The notes below the pieces were generated by a model. The model saw only the letters and a program-made list of their open reading frames with translations, was not told the DNA's origin and searched no databases. Positions 36,138-47,727 of a DNA stretch of 64,000 nucleotides are shown in pieces. Position 1 is the stretch's first letter, and each line of letters begins with the position of its first letter. The DNA lies in NCBI GenBank assembly GCA_944989445.1, contig CALYLW010000538.1, positions 282,001 through 346,000 on the forward strand, written 5' to 3'. The position numbers and the translations under genes are program-made. The DNA comes from Ampullaceana balthica (lineage: Eukaryota; Mollusca; Gastropoda; Lymnaeidae).

Positions 36138-36265
36138 CAAGGATTTTGACTTAGTTGGATATCCACAACATCAAACATCATTAACTCGTGTTTTCGTTTA
36201 TCCTCGTAAAAACTTCGACTCCATCTTTCTGCCGCCTACGACACGAAAGCCAAGAAGGCGATCGC
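36138..36265 (-). pseudogene. Unit C: broken galactose-binding exon paralogous to gene D exon 6
   Basis: It begins with acceptor AAAG and DRLLGFRVVGG, then is frameshifted to a stop. A further frame contains [12 protein letters not shown], matching gene D exon 6. The final Leu-Cys-Glu-Val strand and donor are missing. Order relative to the EGF exon is the same as in gene D. Confidence 0.75.
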
Positions 36266-36307
36266 CTTTCAAAAAGTAGTAGAAAAATAAAAACAACCCC
36301 GTAAAAA

Positions 36308-36765
36308 CAAAGTTTTTGACTATAAAGCCCTTATATATGAGACATAACTAAAAGTATTGATTATGTTAAAACGTGACAAACATTTACAGACTGAAACCGA
36401 AATTATCTCCCCTGGTTTTAAAACTTTGGGAAGGGGGTTGTGGACATGGACGGGTGGCGTCAACGCGTTAACTAAACTCCTGGTGTAAACCACCTGGTTA
36501 AAACACGAGATGTGTTCACCGATGGCTGGCGTGAAGTCAAGTGACCCGTAAAATCTAAACAATAGCAACTTCTACATATGGTTTTATATAGATAAACTAA
36601 AAATGCATTAATTTAATTACGTTACGTTCGATCGATCTGAAATTTTGATACGATGCATTGTTAGGTGACACGGGTCCGTGTGCCAAATTTAAGCTCGATG
36701 GCTTTACGGGAAGTGGGTCACTTTGGACTTTTGTTTTTACGCCCGCCCATGAGACGGCGGTGAAG
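36308..36765. repeat. Inverted copy of the repeat at 6610-7030
   Basis: On the minus strand the same words appear as at 6610-7030 (acccacttcccgtaa, cacctaacaatgcatcgta, ttgacgccacccgtccatg). It abuts the broken unit C exon. Confidence 0.6.
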
Positions 36766-36869
36766 TTAATATAAGGGATTAAAAAAGGGAAGTATTCATT
36801 AAAGGAAGAAATATAGTGAGCCATCGTAATTTGTGAATATTCAAGTTCGTAAGCAGCAGTGAACAAATT

Positions 36870-37347
36870 TGTAATTCAATGAAATATTTAATAAAATAAG
36901 TTTTCAAGATGGCGGCTTGACTTCCCATATAGCATATACACGACCGGAATCTGGGTCGCGCAGTATTGGCCTACTGTCGTTGGCATACAGTGTGTATGGT
37001 GACACTAAGTGAACGTATATACGTCAGCAGTCTCACTAGACTACACACTATTATTAAGTTATTCCAAGAAAAAACTATAAACTTATCTTGATTTGAGAAG
37101 CTATGGACTATTAACAACTGTGTCAGTTTGAATAATCAATTAAAATTTTTTAAAAATAAAATAACGGAATTTATATTCATTTATGGCGTGGAAATTGTGA
37201 GAATTGCAATTGGGATTAATAATTGATAGATTGAACTAACGTGTCTAAACAATACTCTAAAGTTCAGAAATTGGAAACTTTGACTAAGTGACTTATTTCA
37301 TTCAAACATTTGGACCATCGGATATGTTTTGTCAGTCTGAGGGAGCG
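36870..37347. other. No recognisable feature
   Basis: This is mixed AT-rich sequence between the inverted repeat and a TA run. I looked for a 5' LTR matching 39897-40181 and did not find one. Confidence 0.5.

Positions 37348-37431
<84 letters not shown>
37348..37431. repeat. (TA)n microsatellite
   Basis: About 84 bp of nearly pure TA. Confidence 0.95.
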
Positions 37432-37433
<2 letters not shown>

Positions 37434-37623
37434 AGTTCCGTGTGAGGATACTTTGTTGCCTCATTTAGTCAAAATTAAATTAAATTTTTTAGGTCTGTCA
37501 CTTATTTGGACTTAACATATTTTGAATTCAAGATTTTCTCATTTGGAGGATTTATATCTTAATTAATAAATACTTACATTCCTTACTGAATTGCTTGACT
37601 CATATATTTCCATAAAACTAAAC

Positions 37624-38800
37624 ATGGATTACTATTAAAAATTCACTGCCATAGCTAAAGAATTTGGCTTAAGTAGAAAAGAGTTGAAAGACTTTGTTGA
37701 AGAGATAGTCAAGGTAGCCAAAGAAGAAGAGAGGCAAAAGCAAAGAGAGGCTGAAGAAAAAAGAGAGACATAAACAAATAATTGAAAGAGAAGAAAGAGC
37801 TGCAAGAAGAAAACTTGAACAACTTAAAAATGACATCTTTAAACTGCAAATTGATTTACAGAGCAAAGGCTACAATCCTGGTAATGACTCAAAGTCAACA
37901 CCGAAGGATACAATCGTAGTTAGAAAATATGATAGCACGAGAGAAAAATGGATGTTTATCTGGATTATTTTGAATCCATAATGGCCATGAAAGGTTATGA
38001 AGAAAAAAATTGGCCAGCACAACTGATGACTCAATTAAATAGAGAAGCATTCGAAGCTTACAACAATATAGCCAAAGAAGACAAAATCATATATAAAAAT
38101 GTCAAAAAGGAACTTCTATGTAATTTCGGAAAGTCAGAAAATGATTACAGAAAAGAATTTCATGAAATGAGAATCAAGATAGACAAAGATCCACAGATCA
38201 TAGTGCATGAAGCACGAGTTAAATTAACAAAATGGCTGGACCTTACAGCAATAGATACAAGCAATCCAAAGGCCATACTAGACATGGTGTTAATTGACAA
38301 GTTTTTAGAAAATGCAACACCACCTCTATTCACATATTTAACTGATAACAAAGTTCGCACTCAAGCAGAGCTAACAAATGCATAACGCACATTCAAATAC
38401 TCTCATCCAAATGTGGAAATGGATAAGAGACAAGATATCTTTGCAGCAATACAAATTAAAAACCAAGAAAAAAGACAAGGAATGAGAAACCAGAGTCTGC
38501 CAAACCAAGGCAACAGACAAACTATTTGCTGGTACTGTAACAAGCCAGGACATATGGCGAAGCAGTGTTACCACAATAAAGGACAATCAAATAGGGTGTC
38601 ACCTAATGGCAGCTATATAAGAAAGAATACAGAAGAAAAATCAAGACAAGATCACTTTGAAAACAAAGTTAGACAATCATGGAGAGAAAAATATAATCAT
38701 AATTCCAGACATAGAGATTATGATCAAGATAAACAATCATGGAGAGAAAGAAATAATCATAATTCCATAAATAGAGATTATAATCAAAGCAGAAGATCAT
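37624..38800 (+). pseudogene. Ty3/gypsy-type gag with CCHC zinc knuckle, frameshifted
   Basis: An N-terminal Lys/Glu-rich coiled-coil-like part (LSRKELKDFVEEIVKVAKEE) is followed by a frameshift. A capsid-like region then starts DVYLDYFESIMAMKGYEEKN and contains FGKSENDYRKEFHEMR and EARVKLTKWLDL. After a stop at 38383 the frame continues to CWYCNKPGHMAKQC (CCHC knuckle). The capsid pattern resembles SCAN-like gypsy gag. Near the end, 38676-38850 holds three tandem copies of about 57-60 bp (QSWRERNNHNSINRDYN type). Several breaks make it inactive. Confidence 0.8.
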
Positions 38801-38874
38801 AGAGAGGCAGATATAGTTTTGATTCCAGAATAAGAAATTTTGATAAACCATGGAGAAAGAATGAAAACCAAGTC

Positions 38875-39243
38875 TTGAATGATAGAAGAAAAATGAATCA
38901 AGATGTAACAGGCACTTGTGACAATTTAGCCACTATTAAGAATCAAGTATTTGGTAAAAGGGATGAAGGCCATAGTAGCAGAGATAAAGATGGTACTAGT
39001 GAATCTGAAACAATTCGTGTGGAACCATCTGAAGTAGGAAGAACAATTGGTTGTTTATTAAGCAGAATCAAAGACATAGATAAAGACAGTGATTTTCAGA
39101 TAAAGTTTCTACTGACAGTAACCCATGTAGTCGAAATTATATTGAACTATCTGGAAGCAAAAATGACATATCAAAAGCTAAACGACTTATTCAAGATGCT
39201 GTAATTGATATTGTGAATGAAAATAATCGTGGTCGTGGTTGTT
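38875..39243 (+). pseudogene. KH-domain-like segment downstream of gag
   Basis: The ORF reads TIRVEPSEVGRTIGCLLSRI, then KDIDKDSDFQIKF. After a one-base shift it continues NYIELSGSKNDISKAKRLIQ and ends NRGRGC. This follows the type I KH pattern (V-G-x-I-I-G-x-x-G-x-x-I, then V-x-I-x-G-x-x-x-x-I-x-x-A). The GxxG loop is degenerate (Cys-Leu-Leu-Ser). It may be captured host sequence or an unusual gag extension. No helicase or Tudor part follows. Confidence 0.55.
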
Positions 39244-39339
39244 GAATTATTGAACATTAATAGTCTGAAGAGACATTCAAAACCCATCTGTTTGAATTCA
39301 TACTCGTCAACTAAAGAATGACTATCTTTGAACTAGGCT

Positions 39340-39430
39340 ATGCTATTAGCCGACTACAAATTTGACATTAAACCCGTGAAGGGAAAAGACAATGTGGTTG
39401 CAGACACATTAAGTAGAATGACAATAAATA
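39340..39430 (+). pseudogene. Gypsy RNase H C-terminal scrap
   Basis: The stretch LADYKFDIKPVKGKDNVVAD followed by TLSRM is the typical end of a Ty3/gypsy RNase H domain. Protease, reverse transcriptase and most of RNase H are missing, so pol has a large internal deletion. Confidence 0.75.
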
Positions 39431-39435
39431 AAGAC

Positions 39436-39570
39436 ATTCTGTGAATTCCTAAATGATAAAACCAGAGACTGTATTAAAACGACATTCTGTGAATTTCTAA
39501 ATCATAAAACCAGATACTGTATTAATATTACTATGTGAATTCCTAAATGATACAACTAGAGACTATAATA
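39436..39570. repeat. Three tandem copies of about 50 bp
   Basis: The unit ctgtgaattcctaaatgata with a following cagagactgtattaa is repeated three times with small changes, between the RNase H scrap and the 3' LTR. Confidence 0.7.
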
Positions 39571-39880
39571 ATATTAATATTTTTATTCGTTGAGCAATGT
39601 TTTAATTCCACTGGATTATTAGTTTATTTTTAATAATATTGATTGTTAAAAGTATTTTAATTACACAAAATTACAGATGTGTTTAAAATTCCATTTTCAT
39701 TTTTTCAGTACAGACTGTTGAAGTCCTAGAGATTTTTTTTCTCTTGATTTTTATGTCTAAATCTTGTGTGTAAGGCTATGAATGTCCATTGATGATAAAT
39801 ATTTGAAACTTGAATATAGATATAGATTAATTTGATTTTTATTAATACCAAAAATCTTGTATTTCATAAACATTTTTCTT

Positions 39881-40181
39881 GAAGGATGGGGGTGAATGTC
39901 ACGGGTGCATCACGAGTGTTTTGCGTGATTGGATGACGGAGAGGTAACGTGAGTAAAAGAGCGGGAAGAAAGAAGCCTTCCCATTGGCTAAGAAGGTTGG
40001 GAAGTCGGTTTTAGAGTTGGCTGCTGTCATGGCAGATGTATGCCAGTGAGTTCCACGTTGTATAACCTCAAAATATATTACTTGTACAAAGTATAAATAT
40101 TAAAGTTGTTTTATTGAAACCAATTCTTCAGATGATTATTGTGTACAAGGTTTTGTATTGAGAGAACGCCTACAAGTTACA
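39881..40181 (+). mobile_element. Polypurine tract and 3' LTR of the gypsy remnant
   Basis: GAAGGATGGGGGTGAA (39881-39896) is a polypurine tract directly before TGTCACGGG. The LTR (39897-40181, 285 bp) ends AAGTTACA and contains gtataaatattaaag. A matching 5' LTR was not found, so the element is 5'-truncated or rearranged. Confidence 0.65.
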
Positions 40182-40309
40182 TTAGTAAGTAAAACCAAAC
40201 AAAACATTTAAAATAAATGACAAAAGCTGTAAATATTGATAGTTCAATGATTTTTAGAGTAAATATTTTAGTAATTTCATTTTTTGTTTCCTTTTAATTT
40301 TATATATGT

Positions 40310-40421
40310 AGAAATGCAAATTTTTACATGACTCTTGCTCCTCATCCGCTGTCTTGGGTCCGGGCCACGCATATTGTACGCTGCCTTGGACCATTCATAG
40401 TGCATACTCTAGGGCCGGCCC
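40310..40421. mobile_element. Terminus of a hAT related to 11459-14541
   Basis: Read on the minus strand this starts CAGGGCCGGCCCTAGAGTAT and runs to gcagcggatgaggagc and atttgcatttctacatata. These are also found at the left part of the 11459-14541 element. Its partner end was not located. Confidence 0.6.
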
Positions 40422-40549
40422 TGAACTCTTATTATAACTTAAATGTTAATAAAGTAATTTACATTAGTATTAAGTTGCCATTGTAACTGAGTTTTTAAAA
40501 TGGATTAGTGTTTGTCTATGTATTAGTCATAATATTAAGGGTGTAGTTG

Positions 40550-42660
40550 TATGGAATCTGTCCATCCTCAAGGGACGATGACGTTGACGCCTGCTCCTCT
40601 TCCCCCACCTTTATCCTGGCTCTTCTCTCTTCACTTCTAGCTGTAAGAGTAGCTTCCGCAGCTCCAGTGCCCACGCGTATCTTTGCCCACAAGAGGGTGT
40701 GCCACTATACAGTGGGCTCCCATGTTTTACGGTCGATGCGCGCCATTGACATGTTTTTTACCTGTAAATGTCCTTATATACCAGGCAGGGGCGACCTCTT
40801 TTCCTTTCACCGTCTGCTAGCTCACCGTAAAGCAGTGCTCTGGGAATGCGCTCCGAACAAATTCTGTGGACAGGCCCGGATTAAACCCTCTTGGTGCCTT
40901 AGGCAAAAAATCACATGGATGCCCCCTTCTGGCCCGGGCCCCCGATCCTCCACTCACCGCTAGTATGTTCAATATTATGTAAAAGACTAACAATGAAAAA
41001 CAGTTGTTAACACATATGTTTGTAATAATAACACACATATAAAGACCTACAATTAGTTATTTCTGTGTTAAAACCAGCAGTTAATTAATTTTGAAATAAA
41101 AATAGACAAAAATACTGTAACTTTTTTAACAGATGAGAAAGTCAGAAAGAGCACACATTTATATTCTAAAGTTCTTTTTCTAGATTTAAATCAGACACAT
41201 TTTTTTTAGTACATCGCCAAAGTTAATTTTGAGCTAAAAGTCAATCATGAGCAGAGATAAGAAATCAAGCATTCCTTGTTTAATTGTCGATCTACTTGGA
41301 TACGTTTCAACTGCGAAAATGAGCGTTCAGTTGAACAGTTAGTACCCATTAATATTAAGAATATTCGAAAGGCGATTTCTACATTCGGAAAAACACACTC
41401 GATATTGTCTCTAACTTTTACTTTGTATAAGTATGCATGGCTGAACATGTTGTTTTTCAGATTTTGATGCACGAAACTTGTGGTTCAAATCTTTCAAATC
41501 TATTCCTAGATTTATGCAAGTGATCTGCTAGTGAAGAAAACAAATCAGCACATTTTTTCAAGTTCATGCTCATTTTGTAGAGCTTGACTGACCCTATGAA
41601 AGTATAATATTTTTTCCAAAAAGACAAGCATGAGAGCAAATTCTATTTCTTGCATTTTCTTTGCAATGTTTTCTGCTTCACTTCTGGTGTCCTCCCTTCC
41701 ATGACTGGTCTTCTTATAAACATGCTAACGCTTCTATAATCCGAGGATGAGACTTTATAATTGCTTCAGTTGCAGCAGCATGTGCTTCCCATCTGGTATC
41801 GGAAAGAGACTTAACCAGCGTTTCACTCACAAGGCACCATTTCAGAACCTTCAATATGTTGTTTGAAGCTGAGAAAAACGTATAGAACAGTTTGCACTGT
41901 GTGGAAGAGGTTTACTGCCTCTAAACAAGAGTCAACGGCAGCACAGGGCTTGTAGATAACAAACTCATTTTCCTCTTGAATTTTTTCTGCATGCCCTCGT
42001 GGTACCCATGTAGACATATTAGCTGCGTTATCGTAGGACTGACGTCTCCATTTTGAAAAGTCAATATTGCAAACTTCATGTAAATACTGCAACACTTGCT
42101 TAGCCATACATTCACTGGTGTGACTGCAGCTCCAAGAGTTTCATAATGCGCTCAATGGGCTCTCCATCTACCACATAACGAAGAACAAAACTTAACTGAT
42201 CTACATGCGAAATATCGGGCAATGAGTCTACTGACAAGCTAAAATAACCGGAAGCCTTTACTTCATCTACAATTAAATTATTTCATGGAGTTTTTGATAC
42301 ATAAGGTAATATCGATTATATGTGGCTACCCGGAAAACATACGTATTTTTCTTGAGGACGTGTGGTGCCCCCAAATGATTGGTGCCCTAGGCACGTGCCT
42401 TGTTTGCCTAATGGTTAATCCAGGCCTGACTGTGGACATGATCTAACCATCGCAGGCGCCTCTAACTCAGGATTGAGCGCATACTCTACATATGACTCCT
42501 CATGAGCACCTCAACATTTATGATTGTGTCATGCCACTTGTTGTGTAGTATCCTACGCAACATCACAAGTGTAAACTGTTAATCATCTTTATTTGCTTTG
42601 CATAGGTGGTCCAGCACTCGCTTCCATATAGAACTGTTGTAAGCACGCATGCCTGGTGTA
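40550..42660 (-). pseudogene. RTE-type LINE fragment, split by a hAT
   Basis: The minus-strand 3' coding region of an RTE-like element corresponds to 53421-53950. Here it is split at 40870/42429 by the hAT element. Flanking sequence reads atgatctaaccatcgcagg, as in unit A. No function remains. Confidence 0.65.
40871..42428 (-). mobile_element. hAT element with ZMYM1-like transposase remnant
   Basis: The termini are CAGGCCCGGATTAA and GGTTAATCCAGGCCTG. The flanks tctgtgga / actgtgga match at 7 of 8 positions. Minus-strand pieces are MAKQVLQYLHEVCNIDFSKW with RRQSYDNAANMS, and a C-terminal TNCSTERSFSQLKRIQ (hAT dimerisation). The unit A copy at about 53750 has the uninterrupted site atactgtggacatggt. 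Confidence 0.85.
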
Positions 42661-42777
42661 ATATATTACAAATTAAATTGTTATTTATATTTCAAGAATT
42701 TTCATTACTGTTATCTCATACATGATGTATAGTGTTATCTCATCCTATGCATTTCCAAAAAGAAGATACTTGAGTCA

Positions 42778-42922
42778 TAGGATTATATTTGGTTCTTGTC
42801 AGGTCTTGGGTTAGATTTGGTTCTTGTCAAGTCTTGGATTATATTTGGTTCTTGTCATGTCTTGGATTATATTTGGTTCTTGTCAAGTCTTGGATTATAT
42901 TTGGTTCTTGTCAAGACTTGGA
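42778..42922. repeat. Minisatellite, about five copies of 28 bp
   Basis: The unit gattatatttggttcttgtc followed by aagtcttg is repeated about five times. The unit A counterpart near 54130 has a single copy, so expansion occurred after duplication. Confidence 0.85.
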
Positions 42923-44050
42923 TTTTTTTAAAATTATGAATGTAATATAGCTTTTGTTTTCCTGGTTTTATCAGGCCAACCTTTCCACGTTAGAAATTCC
43001 ACACAGCAATATCGAGAATTAGTAGGTGTTTGCACTGTAATACAGAATAAGAAAAGTGTTTTGATTCCTATATCTATCTGAGGAGTGAACTGCATTATTG
43101 TGTTGTCGTATTTGTAAGTTATAATTGATTTGACTATTTCGTCTCCACTCCCGTAGTGTTTCTGGATTTAATGATTTGAAACAATCGTGTTTCTCTTGAA
43201 AATTAAAAATAAAATTTAAGAAAACTTGGAGCCATTGACAATTATTATAAACTTTATTACTTTTATTTTTAATAGAAATTTTGCAAATATTTGTTTGAAA
43301 GAAAAAGACAACAATTTTGAATAAGTTCGCTGCCCCCTTTCCCGGTCAAATTAATTACTTTCCAACCAATATACACAGCAATAAAATTGTAATCAATTAA
43401 TTTTGTATAAATTCTTTTTATTTTATTTGCATGTTTAAAAATTCAAAAGAAAATAAATGAAACGATACGTCTTGCAATGAAAAAGAAATATTTTCTTTTT
43501 GCTTTAATAAAAACATTATTAAAATTGACATATACAATATATATATATATTGCTTCATCCAGTTTATGGCATGAAAAACTAGTTATAGAAACGTATATTA
43601 TCAACAGAGCCACATGCTTTGCTCCATAGAAATGCAGGCAGCAGCAATTTATCTTTAAACAAAAATGCACACAAATGAGACACGATAACGAATTGATTTC
43701 ATGTGTTTAAAGCTATGCTATAGAGAAACATTATTATTATCTAATAATAGGGAACATCTGTAAACGTTTTAAGGGTTCGGCCATGTGTAATAAAAAAGAT
43801 GAAGTATTTATTCCAAGGGATGTTAAGCCATTCCATATTAACTTTATCTGGTACTTTTATCTCCTAAAAATGTATTGCATGTAAGTTTCTTGGTGAAATA
43901 TTGCACATCATTATATTACTAGCATGTAATAATTTTTAAAGAATCAGTACAATAAATCTAGGTACAGTAAATGGCGGATTTGTACACCTATACAATATAT
44001 TGTATTCCAGCTTAGGGATTTAGGGATTTATACAAATGAACACTGTAGGT

Positions 44051-44337
44051 CAGTGCTTCTCAAACTGGTGGTCCGCGGACCGCTGCCGGACCGTGGACAA
44101 TCCACTGCCGGTCCGCAGAAGTTTTCAAGCAAGTACAGAAAAAAATAATTGTAAGCATTAATACTAGCCTTATAGAATATGTCAATATTTCGGCAAAAAG
44201 CACATAACATGAAATAAGTAAAATAAATGAATTATATTTCGCCACCACGTCAATACAAGGAAAATAGTTCACCGGTCCCTGGTGCAATGAAAATAATTCC
44301 TGTCGGTACACCATACTAAAAAGTTTGAAAAGCACTG
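44051..44337. mobile_element. hAT-type MITE
   Basis: The ends CAGTGCTTCTCAAACT and AGTTTGAAAAGCACTG are near-perfect inverted repeats. Flanks ctgtaggt / cagtaggt match at 6-7 of 8 positions. The sister copies in units A and C lack it. Confidence 0.82.
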
Positions 44338-44996
44338 CAGTAGGTGATATTGAGCTGAAAAAACATTTTAAAGACAGGGATGCACCTAAAAATTTGCAGG
44401 GGATGTGCTAGGGTTCACCACAAATGTATGTAATTAAGGGACAGTGTGAAAAAAATTATAACAAAGAACAAACAACGTTATAGATATCAGAGTACCACTA
44501 ATCTTAGAATTAGGGACAACAGAGTAAAGAAAATAACATAATATAGGGTCTTAAAGTAAGTTATGCCTGTATAATATTAAAATGTTACTAATTGTAATTA
44601 CCAGAAATTTATATTGTCAGTTTTACTTCAACATAAAAATTTCCTAAATTTCGCAGCAAACATTGACTACGGTAATATTTTAATAAAGTTTAGTCAAGCA
44701 ATTAGATAGCTACAGAACACCGTAAATTAAGTTTTAATATAACGAAACGCAAATTTAAAATAGAAACATATAATTGATTTTTTTTTAATTTTGTAATTTA
44801 GTGTTAAAAATAATTTATGGAAATGTCTCGTGTAGTTTTACTTTCATAACTTTACTTTGAAACAATAGTCAGATTACTAATGTTTTTTTTAAAGTTTTTA
44901 AAATATAAATGTTTTTTTATAAATTTTAACTTCTAATGTGCTAAAGTTGGCATTAAAAGAAACTAGGATAATGCAGGCAAATAATTTTCTATAAAT

Positions 44997-45002
44997 TTTA
45001 TT
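44997..45002 (-). promoter_or_regulatory. Unit B poly(A) signal
   Basis: AATAAA on the minus strand lies about 121 nt past the unit B stop. Its position is conserved in unit A. Confidence 0.55.
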
Positions 45003-45122
45003 ACGTTACAATTTACAAATGGATGTAGGTCATCATCAGAGCCCATACGTCATTAATATAAACTATGTACTTTCATGTACGATTGTATTTTATAGCATCA
45101 TACCATGGGCTGAAGTAGCCTC

Positions 45123-46031
45123 TTAAGGAGTTGAACTCAATTGTCTTTCTATTGGGGTTTCGCTTATTGTCGAATTAACATATTGTGTAAACAGGTCATC
45201 ACTTAAAACTGATTGAACAGTAACCTCAGAGGAGACTTGGGATGGACTTTGCTCACTGAAATAAAATAATATAATGATTTTAAAATTAAAGATGTGTGTT
45301 GTATGAAATAAATTATTAATTTTGTTGTATGTTTAACTAGCTGATATACCCTGCTTAACCCAAGCCTGCTTTATTTTCCACCCCAAACCATTGCAATTCC
45401 ATAGCATAAAGGGATGAAATTCTTAATATCACCTCTTACCCTGATATCATACTATACATTAATGCAGGGGTTGGCGAACAGGTGTAAAATACCCCATTTG
45501 GGGTAAAAATGGAATTAATGTGGGTAATGGAAACAAATTTGGGACATATAAAATCATCTAAATATATATAAAATCCGTCATGTGTACGTGTTCGCTTTAA
45601 AGATGAGCCCACTACAAAACTTTTCCTTCTAAAAACGCATTCTATAAATGCAAGTAAATTCTTTGCAACTCAGCTTGAGGAGTCCACTGATGTCATTAGT
45701 AATGAGCAGCTTATAGTATGTCTTCGCTACAAAGGTTTTCAAATAATTGAAGAGAAAATATTTTGCCTCCTTTCGAATTGTAATGTCAAGGAGTTGATAA
45801 ATTCATTATAGTTTTTTAAAAAAATGAGATTAATTAAAATAGGAAGACTGTATTGCTGTGTCCGTTGATGTAGCTCCAATAATGTTGAGTCGTGTACGTG
45901 GTTTTTTGGCTTTCGCAAGGGAGGGGAATCCCAAATTGAAGTTAACCACTGTATTATCAATCGACAAGCTCTGCTTTTATACATACATATTTAACGAATA
46001 ATCGAGAAATTAATCGTTAATTTCCGAAGCC

Positions 46032-46096
<65 letters not shown>

Positions 46097-46997
46097 CTAA
46101 CAGTTATATGCACAATTCAGAATTTCAAAAGATTTCATTATCTAAAAACACATTAAGGGTTTCCTATGCTAAGAGACCAGTTAGAAATGTGGGACATGTG
46201 GACGCTTGTTGTATAGCGGCGTACCAGGGTTTAAAATCTGAGTGGTTACTATTATAACCGTTTTGTTACGAAGATACGGACCTAGAAAAATCCTCTGGTT
46301 TTGCAGAAGCGAAAAGTCACATGCTTTAATCCTTGAATTGTTTAGCTGCGTACACATATCATTTTGCATAATGTAATGTTGTTACTTTTCTCAAATATTG
46401 TTTTTTTTTAGAAATTAGTGAGTGACACTTTCAAGTTGAGTTGCTTACCTTTTGTGGACAAAATCAAGCAAATCACATGGTATTTTTAAAAGCATGCATA
46501 TAATATGAAATACATATATATATATGGTAGTGCCAAATTCATGTCTGATTTTTGTTTTGTAAGTATAGATGTATGGGTATCATTATTTTGTGTCTGGTTA
46601 ATTTTGTGTTCTTAATTATTTTTTAAATGGATTAAATCTATTCATTGTTTTAAACTTCAGCCTGAACAAGCCTTTTTTAACTTTCTTGTATATAAATAAT
46701 TTATTTTTTTTCGTTATCAATTTGGTTTACTATTTCCTGTTTAACATGTTATTTCATTACAATTTCATTTAAGTCTACTTTTGTTGATACTATTCAATGA
46801 CTGACAGCACAAGATTGTATTTTCCATTTACTTTTCCTTAGTCTTGTCTAACAAAACTTACTACCATTGCAACAAATTAAAATGGTCAATAGTTTTAAAA
46901 ATTATTTATTAAGTCTATATGCAGTACTCACTTGGCAACAGCCTCAACTGCAGGCTGATCAAAAGTCTCCTCAACTTCGGTAGCAGTCACTGGTGAT
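45123..46997 (-). CDS. Unit B: last two coding exons of a paralogous gene
   Basis: Exon 46932-46997 (66 nt, phase 2 at both ends) reads SPVTATEVEETFDQPAVEAV. Terminal exon 45123-45255 continues in frame across the phase-2 junction: EQSPSQVSSEVTVQSVLSDD, then LFTQYVNS and ends RQLSSTP-stop. The tail is acidic and Ser/Thr-rich, like a cytoplasmic or disordered C-terminus. No membrane segment or upstream exon is seen in the window between this unit and unit A. Membership in the EGF/lectin family is inferred from unit C and from the shared strand and order. Confidence 0.72.
45468..45985 (+). pseudogene. SCAND3/ZBED5-like hAT transposase fragment
   Basis: The plus-strand sequence reads SKFFATQLEESTDVISNEQL, IVCLRYKGFQIIEEKIF and, after shifts, IAVSVDVAPIMLSRVRGFLA. 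This matches the central catalytic part of SCAND3-type hAT transposases. The left edge caggggttggcgaac looks like a hAT end. The right side merges with another element end (ttaatcgttaatttccgaag) before a TA run. Confidence 0.7.
46034..46092. repeat. (TA)n microsatellite
   Basis: It is present at the matching place in unit A (59335-59410). Confidence 0.95.
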
Positions 46998-47154
46998 CTG
47001 TATAGAAGTTAAACGAATCGTGTTTTTATGGCATGAAAAATGTGGTTAAAATGCGACCAAAATCCAAAACTTATACTAAACAATCTTGCTTAGAAAAAAC
47101 AACAACTTCATTTTAGTTTTATTTCATGCCTCTCAAGATGAATTAGATGGAATG

Positions 47155-47518
47155 TGTCACGGTATACTTCAAGCCTTTATTCATTCAGCAATATATTTAC
47201 AGCAACAGATTCAGGTACACGGCGTAATCCATTCACTATGTCCACTCACTTGTAAGTGCATACACGGACTCTCTGTCCCTAATACGCTGAACACTCGAGC
47301 CACCTCGATGTGTCCCCAGCTATCAGAGCCAACGCTCTATATCCTGATGGATGGTCCTAACCAAGACTATGGACCTCTGCACTCGGTCAGTATTCACCTG
47401 TCTCACACCACACTATTTATACACAACACGGCTGTCTAACTTTCATCCCGAGTGACTACAATTAACACCATTATTGACAAGTGAACTCCTGTCAAGTCAC
47501 GCCTTGACCCTAGTCACA
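47155..47518 (-). mobile_element. Probable solo LTR, minus strand
   Basis: The unit A counterpart continues without this block. Read on the minus strand it starts near TGTGACTAGGG, has a TATA box (TATAAATA at 47414-47421) and an AATAAA at 47176-47181, and ends CCGTGACA. The exact ends and target duplication are uncertain. Confidence 0.5.
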
Positions 47519-47727
47519 ACAATGTTCCAACAATCTCACAACAATTATTCGCAGTGATTCTCATACTTTGACAGTGTGCAAAAGCCATTAAACTATTGGT
47601 TAGAATTAATAATTATGAGTCAAAGTTGAAGTTACGAAAGGACGGTTCGTTTCGTCATGAGTCCTATGTAGGTCATGATCTGGAACTTGTAAAAACATCA
47701 GAAACTTCGTTTCCGCAAACAAAAATA

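Larger units (their letters stand above)
40430..45300. repeat. Segmental duplicate, unit B downstream flank
   Basis: It aligns in order with 53.3-56.87 kb: aatgttaataaagtaat, the RTE fragment, the LINE fragment near 42.97 kb, then DNA leading to the terminal exon. Unit B differs by the hAT at 40871-42428, the minisatellite at 42778-42922 and the MITE at 44051-44337. Unit A lacks all three and has its own MITE at 54575-55143. Confidence 0.8.

Noticed and set aside
40547..40963. 138-residue plus-strand ORF
   Set aside because: It is antisense to an RTE fragment and runs over the border of a hAT insertion.
42778..42922. CRISPR-like array (regular 28-bp repeats)
   Set aside because: Repeats abut without spacers and the genome is eukaryotic; it is a minisatellite.
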